From assembly GCA_049999725.1 (NCBI GenBank), contig JBNGIS010032408.1, forward strand, positions 24,540 to 64,812: 40,273 nucleotides of DNA, given 5' to 3'. This stretch comes from Haplomitrium mnioides. Taxonomy: Eukaryota > Marchantiophyta > Haplomitriopsida > Calobryales. The translations under genes were made by a program, and so were the position numbers. Positions 11,059-21,234 of the stretch are shown one piece after another; the stretch's first letter is position 1; each line of letters starts with the position of its first letter. A model generated the notes under the pieces. It was not told where the DNA came from. It saw only the letters and a list, made by a program, of their open reading frames with translations, and searched no databases.

Positions 11059-12332
11059 GCTCGACTCCCCCAATGCAGCAGCAAAGAGGAGGCTGTTGTT
11101 TTCCTCAGAAAGGTGAGACCATACCTCTTGATTAAAGGAATATTACACAAGAGAGGTTATGATGGGATCATCAGACACTGTTTAGAGTGAGATCAGTCTA
11201 TAGTGGTAATGCAGGCGCTCCACGGAGAGGAGGTGGGAGGCCACTTTGCTGCTGACACCACCATCAAGAAGGTCCTGGATGTAGGATATTGGTGGCCCAC
11301 TTTGCACAAGGATGTGCATTTCTGCGTAAGAAGATGTGATGCATGCCAGAGGACGGGGAGGCCTGCAACAAACCAGCATCATCCTTTGGTACCCATCATC
11401 CCCTTGGCACCATTTGAGAAGTGGGGGATCGATTTCATTGGTCCCATTGCCCCTTCCACTTGGAAGGGCAACATGTACATTCTGTTGGCCACAGATTATA
11501 CCACAAAGTGGGTGGAGGCCAGAACAACTAGGAAGGATGATGCCAAGATAGTGGCAGCCTTCCTATATGAGCAAATGTTCTGCAGGTTTGGGCCTCCTCT
11601 AGAGCTGGTCAGTGATCAGGGGACACACTTCATCAATCAGGTGATCAAAGACCTGACCAATCAATATTTGATCAAGCACAAGAGGACCACTGCTTACCAC
11701 CCAAAGGCAAATGGCCTCACGGAAAGAGCCAATGGAATCATGGGCAAGATACTGAGCAAGACAATAGCAGCAAACAAAGCAGATTGGGACTTGAAACTGC
11801 TTACTGCCACCCATGCCTACAATCTGGCTTACAAGACTACAACAAGGTATACTCCTTACTTTTTGGTTTTTGGACAACATGACTTGGTGCCAGTGGAATA
11901 TGAGGTGCCTACTAGAAGGATGCTAGAGTAGGAAAGATGGCTGAGGATCAGAGCAGAAGGGAAATGCTCTATCAGCTGGAGAATTTGGAGGAGACCCAGG
12001 AGTTACCCCAAGGGAGGTTGGAGCACCAACAGGAGCTGAGGAAGAAACAACATGACAAGAAGCTCAAACCAGTTGACCTCCAAGAGGGAAACCTGGTGCT
12101 GTTATATGACAGTAGGTTTGTTCATTTTCCTGGAAAATTACACACAAGATGGATGGGGCCATTCATTCTAAAGAAGCTCCACAAGAATGGGTCATCAAAG
12201 CTGGAGATGCTAGAGGGTCACAAGTTTGCCAACAGGATGCACTTCGACAAGCTGAAGAGGTATGAAAATCAGGAGGAACCGGAAGAGGGCCCAACTGTGA
12301 CCTTGTCAAGGGCGCCCATCAACCAAAGGTAA
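11059..12332 (+). pseudogene. E1 integrase
   Basis: Inserts the cDNA into the genome. The N-terminal HHCC zinc domain runs from HGEEVGGHF to CDACQRTG (CDAC at 11335-11346). The catalytic core has all three acids: Asp in KWGIDFIGPI (11431), Asp in ELVSDQGTHF (11614) and Glu in NGLTERANG (11722). Stops at 11188 (TGA) and 11929 (TAG) interrupt it, and a one-base shift near 11935-11960 moves the C-terminal part into another frame (11937-12332). That part carries VDLQEGNLVLLYDSR and FPGKLHTRWMGPFILKKL, the GPY/F-type module. No chromodomain follows. E2 has the same arrangement. Confidence 0.9.
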
Positions 12333-12474
12333 GCTCTTATATGGGTGTGTGTTTTGTAGGGGGTGTTTTGTGGGGTTGTTTTTGCATGAGTTATAGAATT
12401 CGAGCCAGCGACAAGCAATAGAGGAACCACCAATTGAGGGAGAAGAAGTGTGTTCGCGGGGACACGTCACACTT
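12333..12474 (+). other. E1 3' noncoding internal region
   Basis: Between the pol end and the polypurine tract. It starts beside AAAGGTAAGC (GT at 12329), which aligns with a perfect splice-donor-like CAGGTAAGT in E4. The matching acceptor position reads TTTTTGCATGAG here but TTTTGCAGGAG in E4. I see no coding potential. Confidence 0.5.
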
Positions 12475-12487
12475 GAAGGGGGAGTTA
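12475..12487 (+). other. E1 polypurine tract
   Basis: GAAGGGGGAGTTA lies immediately before the TG that opens the 3' LTR and is identical to the tract in E4. It would prime plus-strand DNA synthesis. Confidence 0.85.
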
Positions 12488-14105
12488 TGTTAGCCAACGA
12501 TTCAGGTGCTTAAAGAAGAATTCAAGAAATTGGAGGAATCTCGTGCACAATGACCCTTGGCAAGTGTGGAGGCCTCTCAGGAACCACGGATTACCCTCAA
12601 ACAGCTACTAAGAGCAGGGCACATGAGTCATAGGAGGGAAACAGGATCATGACGGAAGAGATGAGGGGAGAACCAGGATCGTCAGCCAGAGGAGGGACCC
12701 CATTTCAAAATTCAAAGCAGGCCAATAAGAGCCCGTGTGTGAGAGGGGAATGCAGGAATCGGAGCTTAGGGAGAAGGAAGAGAACGGCCGCCTATGGCAA
12801 AGCGATCGTAGTAGGAGGAAGAACAAATCCACAATGACGAAATCCGAAGGAAGTCAGATCGCGGGTAGGTCCTGCAGCGTCCACAATTCGGGAAGCAAAG
12901 ATCAGGGATGAAAGGAGGAGGTGAGATCGTCACGAGGGCAAGCAAGGCTAGGGGAGAGGGACACCTCGATCCCGCAAGCAAGAGCGCACTCTGCAAGAGC
13001 CAATCGAACTCTTCTCTTCAAGTCTGCGAATCCTAGTGGAAGTGTGGAGTCCCCGAAAGTCCCCGCAAGATTCCACGGAAACGTGGCGTCTCCGGAGCAC
13101 TTCGCGGGATTCCATGGATGACGTGGCAGCACCAAGAAGCCCGAGAATCTGTGAAAAGGCGCCTCCCTAANNNNNNNNNNNNNNNNNNNNNNNNNNNNNN
13201 NNNNNNNNNNNNNNNNNNNNNNNNNNNNNNNNNNNNNNNNNNNNNNNNNNNNNNNNNNNNNNNNNNNNNNAGCCCACTTGACTGGGTTCTGATCCGTCTT
13301 ACGACGTGGGGACCCCAGTTAAGAGGGATCTGTGAGGAATCCAACCGGGGAGCAAGTAAGAAGGCTAGAAACAGCGACTTATCGAGGGTCTGGTTGAAGG
13401 AAAACGGGAGAGTGCCGGAAGGATGATACATCAAAGATCCGAGCGGAAGAGAAGCGGGGAAGCCGAAGGGGCGACTTAGCATGGATTCGTCAAGAGGAAA
13501 AACAGAGGAGAGTCGAAAGGGGGACAAATCATCGAACGGACCAAATAAGAGCGAGTGAAGGCAAAAAGACGACTTGTCAGTGATCCGGTTCAACGATGCG
13601 CGGCAGTGGTGAACTGATGATCCATCGCAAACCGTTCAACAGGAAGAAGGTTGAGGCAGAAGGGCGATACAGTGCCAATCCGGTTGGGGGAAACAATGGA
13701 TACGCCAAAAAGACGATCTATCGGTGAAATAGCGAGCAAGATGAGCGCGGCCGAAAAATCAAGCTAACGTTGGGACGACCGACGGAGGAGCAAGCGGCGC
13801 TGAAAGGGTGACTCTTTGCAGCTTTGGTATGACCAAGGGAGAAGTTCGACGGGGTATGGCTGGCGTCCAAAAGTTCAAAAGGGGCGAACGATCCGAAAAG
13901 GCCTTCTAGTTCTTACATCGAGCTTTCGAAAATGTTAATGAAGGGAGCCTCGGACGCACGTATAGTTCTTACTTCGAAGGGACGACGAAATGGCAACATT
14001 GGTACAAGTTCTTATTCGGTGGGCGGAGTAAGTCCACAGCGGCTCTTCGGATAACGTGGCGAGCGTAGGGAGTTCACGAAGGGTTTCAGAAACATGTAGG
14101 TCAAG
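12488..14105 (+). repeat. E1 3' LTR, truncated, with assembly gap
   Basis: It starts TGTTAGCCAACGATTCAGG and follows the 5' LTR closely to about 13500. It then continues through about 600 bp absent from the 5' LTR but present in the E4 LTRs (for example the AGTTCTTAC segment near 13970 and the region at 14040-14095). Satellite sequence resumes around 14105, so more than half of a full-length LTR is missing, including its 3' end. A run of 100 N sits inside. Confidence 0.9.
13171..13270. other. Assembly gap (100 N)
   Basis: Exactly 100 N, the usual placeholder for a join of unknown size. The left flank ends GCGCCTCCCTAA and the right flank begins AGCCCACTTGACTGGG. The 5' LTR of the same element reads CTCCCTAAGTGGGGAGCCCA at this point, so only about six bases appear to be missing. 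Confidence 0.97.
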
Positions 14106-15136
14106 TAGAACCTCAAGAATAGTAACTTTGGCTAATCTCATAATCTCAAATGTAATACTCGACCATAGCTTAACTAGCAATTTAAGAATAGTAATTTTCA
14201 GTGATCTAATAATCATAAATTTAGTACTCGACCATAACTTAACAAGCAACTCAAAACAAGTAACTTTGACTAATCTCATAATCTCAAATGCAATACTCTA
14301 CAATAACTTAACTAGCAACTCAAGAATAGTAACTTGAAATAATATCATAGTCTCAAATGCAATACTCCACCATAACTCAACTAGCAACTCAAGATTAGCA
14401 TTTTTCACTAGTCTTATAGTCTCAAATGCAGTACTCCACCAAAACTCAACTAGTAAGTAAAGATTAGCAACTTTGACTAATCTTATAATCTCAAATGGAA
14501 TATGCCACCACAACTCAAGTAGCCACTCACGAGTAGCAACTTTGACTAATCTTATAATCTCAAATGCAATACTCAACAATCACTCAACTAGCAATTCAAG
14601 AATACTAACTTTGACTAATCTTACAATCTCAAATGCAATACTCGACCACATCTTAACTAACAACTCAAGATTAGTAACTCTAAATAATCTCATAATCTAA
14701 AATGAAAAACTCTATCACAACTCAACTAGCAACTCAAGATTAGTAACTTTGACTAATCTCATAATATCAAATGGAATACTCCACCACAACTCAACTAGCA
14801 ACTCAAGATTAGCAACTTTGACTAATCTCACAATCTCAAATGCAATACTCGACCACATCTTAACTAGCAACTCAAGATTAGTAAATTTGAATAATCTCAT
14901 AATCTTAAATGCAATACTCAACCATAGCTTAACTATCAAGTCAAGATTAGTAACTTTGATAAATCTTGTAATCTCAATCACAATACTCCACCATGACTTA
15001 ACTAGCAACTCGAAAAAGGTAACTTTGACCAATCTTATAATCTCAAATGCAATACTCTACCGTAACTCAACTAACAACTCAAGACTAGTAATTTTCACTA
15101 ATCTCATAATCTGAAATGCAAAACTTCACCACAACT
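14106..15136. repeat. 69-bp satellite array, right block (about 15 copies)
   Basis: The same 69-bp unit as 1-4012 resumes with CTCAAGAATAGTAACTTTGG and runs to CACCACAACT, where the 5' LTR of E2 begins. Orientation is the same as in the left block, so both blocks probably belonged to one array before E1 entered. The phase does not continue across E1: the left block stops after AATGCAATAC and the right one starts near the CTCAAG part of the unit. The first copies (about 14110-14240) look more diverged than the rest. Confidence 0.94.
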
Positions 15137-18053
15137 TGTGAGAGCATAGTTCTTGACATAAGGTTGGAAACTGCTTGAAGGAGTCTCTTCTGCGTGGTGG
15201 AGTGAGAAGGAAGTGGTAAAGCTTCAGTTTTGAGTGTAAAGTTGTAAAATGTAAAGATCAGAGGACACTTTGGTATAAAGTGGAAAAGGAGAGAAGGCTA
15301 GGTGATGAGGAAGTTGATCTTCTTTAGTGAAAAAAAAACTTTTGTTTGGTAAAACTAATCAAAGTGTTGAGCGCCAGCCAGCTCCTATCTACCTATCTAT
15401 CTATTCATGTTATATGTGTTGGTGGACAGCTTGCCCAAGAGCCAGGTGAAGAGTATCGATGGAAACCAGTGCCCTGAACTAGGTCCGTCTAGGGGCAGAG
15501 AAGTTAAGTGGTGGCCTAACACCTCTGTGGGGTTGTCTTTCAAAAGGAAGTAAGTGTGAATTGCTTATATACTGCTTCCAAGTTGTTAGGAAGTACTTAT
15601 GGGATATTTTGAGGTGCTCGGGAAGGCCACCTGTTACAAAGCATTTGAGTGAGAACTGGGTGGACTACAATTGCGAATCCGCATCGATGGAGAATTTGTC
15701 AGTGTTCCGTGGTGTAGATTGGCAAGAATTGTGGAATTTCGCCACATATCGAGAACAAGTTGGATAGAAAAAAACGAATGTAATGATCGTTCTGTGGAAT
15801 TGAATTTTGATCTTGATTTGGAAACAATAGTTGTTGGCACGGTTGGTTGCTTGGATTATGGATCATAAATGTGTGTAAGATTCTGAAGTTGAGGAAGAAC
15901 GCCTTGAGAAGATTTATGAGTGCGAGTGCTGAATGAAGATCTTCTGCAAAATTGGAAAAGGGAGAATGAGGAATTCAAAGGAAATTGTCCAGTTGTAGAA
16001 TTTCCTCTGGGATAGGTAGCTTGCGAATTAATCTCCAGAGGAGAGCCCTGCGGAATTTGAAGGTCTTTCTTTTGTATGCCAGTGGTGATGAAGACCGCGA
16101 TGAAACAAAATATGAAGGGTGAGAAAGAGGAGAATTCCTATGGAAAAGTGATCTGCGAGGAGGCTACTGGCGTCGTCGAAGGATTTCGTTGTAGTAAGGG
16201 AATGTGAAGAATGTTTTTGCGAGGAATCGAATTGAAGGTCTGCTGTGAGGTGGAAATCGATCGAGCTGCTGCACGATCAGGTGGAATTAAAATTTTAAAA
16301 GAAATAGGAATGATTTTGAAAGCGAGCGGAAAGAAGATCCGAAGGGTTTGTGAGTCCAAAGAAGGCGTCAGAACTGTGTCTTTCGGGGGGTTCCGATTCG
16401 TCTTCCGTTGTAGGATACCCCGGGTAAGGGGGTTCCGATGAGTGTACGTCTGAGGATCCGAAGTAGAGATCTCCGGGTAAGTTGGTTTCATGTGGGATTC
16501 TGAGGTGGGGATCCTTGGTTAGGAAGGTTACGTTCCGAAGTGTTCGACGGAAGGATAATTGGTGAAATAGTGACTAAGCAAAGCGATGATGGATGAAACA
16601 ACGATTTGTTGGTGTTTTGCGCGATAAAGATTGTTGTGAAAAGGCGAGCAAGGAGAGAATTTTGAATGGTGAATTGGTGATTTATCATGGTTTCAATGTG
16701 GAAGTCGAACTGAAAGTTTGAAAGTTCGAAAAGGCGAAATAGCTACTTGGAGGACTTGGCGGAAGTCGAAAAGTTCGAAATTGAAAGGGAGATGAAGTGA
16801 GGAGTTAATGAAAGTTCGAAAATTAGCATAAGAAAAATTGCTAGTAATTAGTTCTTATGGTGAGCGAAGTTAGTTTAAGTTAGTGAGAGTGACTTATTTA
16901 GCTTAAGAACACATTGTGAGTTGTTAGTTCTTATTGGAAACTTAGTGAGGAAAAGTTAGTACGTAGAGAAGTAAGTTAGTTTGATTTGGAACTAGGATGA
17001 CTGTTATTGTTAGTTGAGTGGGACAGGGGGTACAAGCCTGTTGGCAAGCTCCTGTTCTGTTGGTTGTCTTATTGTACATGTGTGCTTCAAGTAAAATTTA
17101 TGAGATTCTTGTTTGTGAGGTCCCCTGCTCATATTGTTGATTGCAGATTCAAAATGAGCAGTTTGATGAAGGAATAAGGATTTGAAGTTAGAGTTGGTTG
17201 GTGGATTTTTTTGCAGGTTTGCAATTGAAGAAATCAGTTAGATTGCATTAGAGAAGTGCATGTCAAGGGGTACCTGAGTGTGTTCTGCTGGTGGGTCTGG
17301 GTTTTGAGTTCCAAATTGTGATTTGTGGGAGGTTCAGTGGCAAATCAATTCTGCTTTAAGTTCTGTTCTATTCTGTGTTTGTTAAATTCTTAAAAGGAGA
17401 ACCTTATGTGATTCTCCAGTTAAGTGGATACTGGTTGGTGGGTTGCAGTAGAGCAAGGAGTGCTCAAATTTGTGTGTGCCTAGGGAATAGGTGAGCATTT
17501 CACAAATAAACAGAGTAGTGGGTGGTTGGAGGAACAACAAGTGGATGTGAGATCAGGAGGGTCGTTCTATAGCTGAGTTCTCAGCATCAAGCTCTAGGAT
17601 ATATTGGGTTGGAGTGGCTTGAGTATCTAGTTTGAGGGAAGTGAGGTGAAGCAATAAAGGTAGGCATTGGAGTGTTGGTTTGAGAGTTTCAAGCAAGTTG
17701 GGTAACTGGTTGCTTGGGAACTTCTCTAATACAGCTCAAGTTTAAAATCAGCTTGTGCATCAGCTTTCTTATCCTAGAAATGTCAGTCATACAGTTTGAG
17801 TGATTTGTGGCTTTTGTTCTATTATGTTGAGTAGTAGAAATGATTTGTGTGTATGGTTTGGTGGAGAAAAGGTGGTTAGACCTAGATTGGAGAGAGATCC
17901 ATCTCTGAACTGATAGAGTATAGTTTCAGAACTCTAAAAAGAATCTAGAAAGTTGGTAAAAGTGAATTAAGAGCAAATTTCTATATAGATCTTACGTAGT
18001 TTGAACTCTAGGTGTGCTTTTCGGGGTTGGAGTGCCACTGCTGTGCTATGACA
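15137..18053 (+). repeat. E2 5' LTR (2917 bp)
   Basis: Starts TGTGAGAGC and ends GTGCTATGACA, giving TGT and ACA termini. Bases 15137 to about 16470 match the 3' LTR at 23944-25306. The body includes CTAT-rich microsatellite sequence near 15390-15410 and a motif GTCTTCCGTTGTAGGATACC followed by GGGTAAGGGGGTTCC (about 16400-16435). A related motif is present in the E1 and E4 LTRs. The distal 1.5 kb (16490-18053) has no counterpart in this window because the 3' LTR is cut. No gene is seen in it; short frames such as 15561-15868 are not conserved domains. Confidence 0.88.
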
Positions 18054-18063
18054 TGGGATTTCT

Positions 18064-18081
18064 TGGCGCCATTGTCGGGGA
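18064..18081 (+). other. E2 primer-binding site, tRNA-Asp type
   Basis: TGGCGCCATTGTCGGGGA begins 10 bases after the LTR end. It closely resembles the plant gypsy primer site complementary to the 3' end of tRNA-Asp (TGGCGCCGTTGCCGGGGA), with two differences, both G-to-A or C-to-T type. Confidence 0.8.
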
Positions 18082-18232
18082 TCTAATTTCTAGTATTTGC
18101 TCTTAAAAGTGTGTATAGTATTATTAGTAATGTTGGGAACCTATTTTACGCGCCACTATTAAATTCTATTCTTGACAAATTGGTGTGTTAGTATTTTGTT
18201 TTTCTTTGTGTGAGTTAGCAAAGAAGATGTGA

Positions 18233-20428
18233 ATGCGTGAAATCTCAGAAGAGGACAAAGAGAGACAAAGAAAAAAGAAAGAAGGAAGAGTGGAGAGACG
18301 GGAGGAGTCTAAATTGAAGTCTAAAGAAGTGAAAGCTGCGAGTAGCGGAAAGGAACCTACAAAGGGGGGAGCTCAACCTTCTGGGCCTCAGTCGCCCTTA
18401 GCTCAATTTCAGTGGATTGATATTGCTGCTCATAGAGGCATTATTAGGTTATCATCATTCCCAAAGTTAAATCTACCTTCTTCTACTTCTACTTCTTCTA
18501 GGAATTCAGCCACTCCTACTAGTATTAAAGGTAGTGGAGCTTGACAACCTTGTGCTATTTTGAGAACAGGGGTGACACATGTGACTTTGTTTCCTTCGCT
18601 ATCAACTATGGCACAACAAGCTCCTGTAGGGGGTTATCGAACGAAGTTGAAATACCAGATCTTCAAATGGAGATCCAAAGACGATGTAGACACATGGGTA
18701 AAAAGGTTTGAAGGCATTAGTAGAGCTAATCAAGAAGATTCATATGTAGATTGGTTAAGACTGGTGGATGCTTTGTTTTCAGGTAAGGCAAGAGAATGGT
18801 ATGACAATATGGGAGCAGTTTTTGGTACATGGGCAGATCTGATGACAACCTTTGTGATAAAGTTCAGAGGGGCATCGTATTCAACAAGGATTTTGACCAA
18901 GCTCACCTCGATCAAAAAAAAAGAAAAAGGAGGCAATGAGGAACTACTCTCAAAGATTCAAGACAATGCAACAAAAGCTGAGCATTGTGAACAACCTGAT
19001 GGTGGATCTTGAATGGTATCTGAAGGGCTTGTCAAAGAAGGAAGGACGTTATGTACAACAATCAGGGGCTACCACTATGGAGGGAGCTATTAGAGCCTTG
19101 GAGACGTATGAGACTGCAAAACTGGGGGAGAAGTTGAAAGATTCTCAATCCACTAGCAGCAAAGAGGAAAGCAAGAAAAAGAAAAAGAAGAGTAAGAAAA
19201 AGAAAAATAAGAAGTCTAAGAAAGTGCAAGAAAGCACTTGTTCAGATTCAGAGGAGGAATCGTCATCTTCTTCAGACTCAGAGGTTGAAAGGAAGAAATC
19301 AAGATTGAAGAAAGGAGAGTATAGATTGGGTAAGAAGGACATGAACGAGTTGACGAAGAAGATGGAGCAAGTGGTGACTAAGCAAGCTACAAGCTCCAAG
19401 AAAAGAAGGTCCACAACTCCTTTTAGAAGCAATGTTTGGTGTACTTGATGTAAGAGAGACGGTCACATGGAACAAGAATGTAAGTATCCTCCACCTACTG
19501 TGATGTATGTACAAGCGCCGTATTGGGTTGAGGAAGAACCCCAGACAATGGATTCTAGGTTAGTGCAATACCTTGCATATGTAGTAGGCCAAGGTAGAGG
19601 AAGACCAATGGAAAGGGTCTAGTATCAACAAGTATCTGGAACATCATATGTTCTAGCAATTTAGTCAACGATGGTGCTAGTGACAGCACCAGAAACTCAA
19701 TTAGTACTAGTACATGCTGGTAGGAGGTTTACAAGGTGTTATAACTATGGAGCACCGGATCATTACACTAATGCATGTCTTCATGCAAGGAGGCCAGTAG
19801 GATATGTACCGCTATGTGGGAATTGTAAGAAATCCGGACACACAGAAGCAAAATGTCCAGCCCCTCCTGCGACAAAGATGATGGTAAAGTATGCAGAGCC
19901 ACCAGCACATGAACCAGAGGTGAGGATGCTAGTAGAGGAACCAGAAGTGGAAATTCCCTTGTTCCGAGTGAAAATTAGGAGTAAGAGCAAGGAAAAGCAA
20001 AAACCAAGTTGGGGTGAAGTAGTTAGGGAAAACCCTAAGGCAATAATAGAAGATAAGAAGGATCTTGAGTACAATAGGAATGATCCTAAGTATTTTTAGG
20101 ATATCTCGAAGGAGGTCTCTAAAGAGTTGCAGAAAGAACTTCAAGAAAAGAGGGACCATGAAAATAGATTGGAAAAGCAGAGAGAAAGGGAAGAAGAGAG
20201 AATGAGGAAAGATCCAGGTAGGAAAGATGGATCTGGCATACCTTTCGAAGGAGTAAGAGTTGATGAATTAGATTTGGATTATAATGTAGCTTTGGATGTA
20301 CATAGGATGTCAGCTAATGTGATAGTAGGGCAAATCCTGAGAATGTCTGCACCACAAAGGAAAAAGCTAAGGATGTTGACCAGCGCAAAGAAGAGAAGGT
20401 ATAAACTACCTAAGGTGTCAGTCCTTTT
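18233..20428 (+). pseudogene. gag: E2 gag (capsid and nucleocapsid), broken
   Basis: Particle protein. An N-terminal charged segment (MREISEEDKERQRKKKEGR) precedes the capsid-like part at 18608 (MAQQAPVGGYRTKLKYQIF, DDVDTWVKRFE, KAREWYDNMG). The frame changes right after a nine-A run (18914-18922), and the continuation MRNYSQRFKTMQQK is in another frame from 18936. A Lys-rich tract and a Ser/Asp-rich tract follow (19150-19290). Then come three CCHC knuckles: 19440-19481 (a TGA inside it), 19737-19778 (CYNYGAPDHYTNAC, second Cys replaced by Tyr) and 19815-19856 (CGNCKKSGHTEAKC, intact). Stops lie at 18542, 19446, 19620, 19662 and 20097. A Lys/Glu-rich, probably helical tail (20110-20220) leads to protease. 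Same plan as E1 and E4, with low sequence identity. Confidence 0.85.
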
Positions 20429-21230
20429 TTGCCAACAAGAACTGTTCAAGAGGAGGTGCCAAAGTATGGAGTTCCAAAAGTAGAAATCCAAATAAGAGGA
20501 TGTAACGTAACAAATGTACCAATCGATGGTGGATCAGGGAAAAATATTATGGTGCTGGAAACCATGCAAGCATTGGGATTCAATCACCTGGACAAAACAC
20601 CTCAAGTGTTAAGATCGGCAGATTAGAGGAGACTGATTCCTGAAGGAGTGTTGAGGGGAGTTAAGACTGTGATTGGAGGGAGAAAGTTTGTTTTAGATTA
20701 CACATTCATAAACCCTGAATCAAAGTCGACATATCCTATATTATTGGGACATCCTTGGCTGTATTAAGCCAAAGTAGTAGAAGATTGGGGAAAAAGAGAG
20801 ATCCGGTTTGGAACTAAACCCAAGGCAACACTATCATAGGGAGAACTTCTATATCAAGGAGAAACTCAGACAGTAGAGGAGTATACCTCAAAGCAGTCTA
20901 GAGAATATGACGGGTCTGTTTTAGAGTATGATGAGGAAGCTCATCAGAACCTAGAATTGTGGTTACAGGAGGACGATACACCAATTGCTCATTTAACGAA
21001 AGAGCATTGTGAGGAATTAGTTGTCTCTAATCCTACTTTTGCTGGTTGGACTAATGAACAATTTATTAAATAGAGTTTATGCAGTGATGGAAAAGAAGAC
21101 GACTTGGATATATTCTAATTATTTGTAGGTGAAGGGGAGAAAGTACCTAAGCTGATTATGGAGCAGGTTACGACGCATAATGTGGTAAGAGAACAACAAT
21201 ATAGTGGGATACAAGTCCAAATGATCCTGA
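20429..21230 (+). pseudogene. E2 aspartic protease and linker, broken
   Basis: The frame is offset from gag. The active site VPIDGGSGKNIM (Asp codon at 20525) is followed by RRLIPEGVL and YPILLGHPWLY, matching the protease layout of E1 and E4. The DGG motif here supports DGG as the ancestral state of this group. Stops after RSAD (20624), HPWLY, ATLS and FIK are at positions where Gln codons (CAG or CAA) are likely. A long acidic linker then reaches the RT frame near 21220 after another frame change. Confidence 0.78.
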
Positions 21231-21234
21231 AAAG

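Larger units (their letters stand above)
4013..14105 (+). mobile_element. E1: Ty3/gypsy LTR retrotransposon, autonomous type, degenerate and 3'-truncated
   Basis: The element starts with TGTCAGCC directly in satellite DNA. Order: 5' LTR (4013-6604), internal region of 5883 bp (gag, protease, RT, RNase H, integrase), polypurine tract, 3' LTR (from 12488). RT before integrase places it in Ty3/gypsy. No chromodomain is seen after the integrase, so it is probably a non-chromovirus lineage. The 3' LTR runs into satellite near 14105 and lacks its distal half, so no target duplication can be read; the left flank would offer AATAC. The coding region has several in-frame stops and at least two frameshifts, so this copy is dead. 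It is the same family as E4. Confidence 0.93.

Noticed and set aside
11937-12332. Chromodomain after the E1 integrase
   Set aside because: The segment has a GPY/F-type module (HTRWMGPF) but lacks the aromatic-cage pattern of a chromodomain. E2 agrees.
13033-13593. Open frames running through the N gap
   Set aside because: They are open only because N cannot form stops. The sequence is LTR.
15561-15868. Small overlapping frames in the E2 5' LTR as a host gene fragment
   Set aside because: The same sequence occurs in the 3' LTR with stops and changed residues. It is LTR sequence.
18905-18940. Programmed frameshift at the nine-A run in E2 gag
   Set aside because: E1 and E4 read straight through the homologous site with no run of A and no frame change, so a replication-slippage indel is the simpler explanation.
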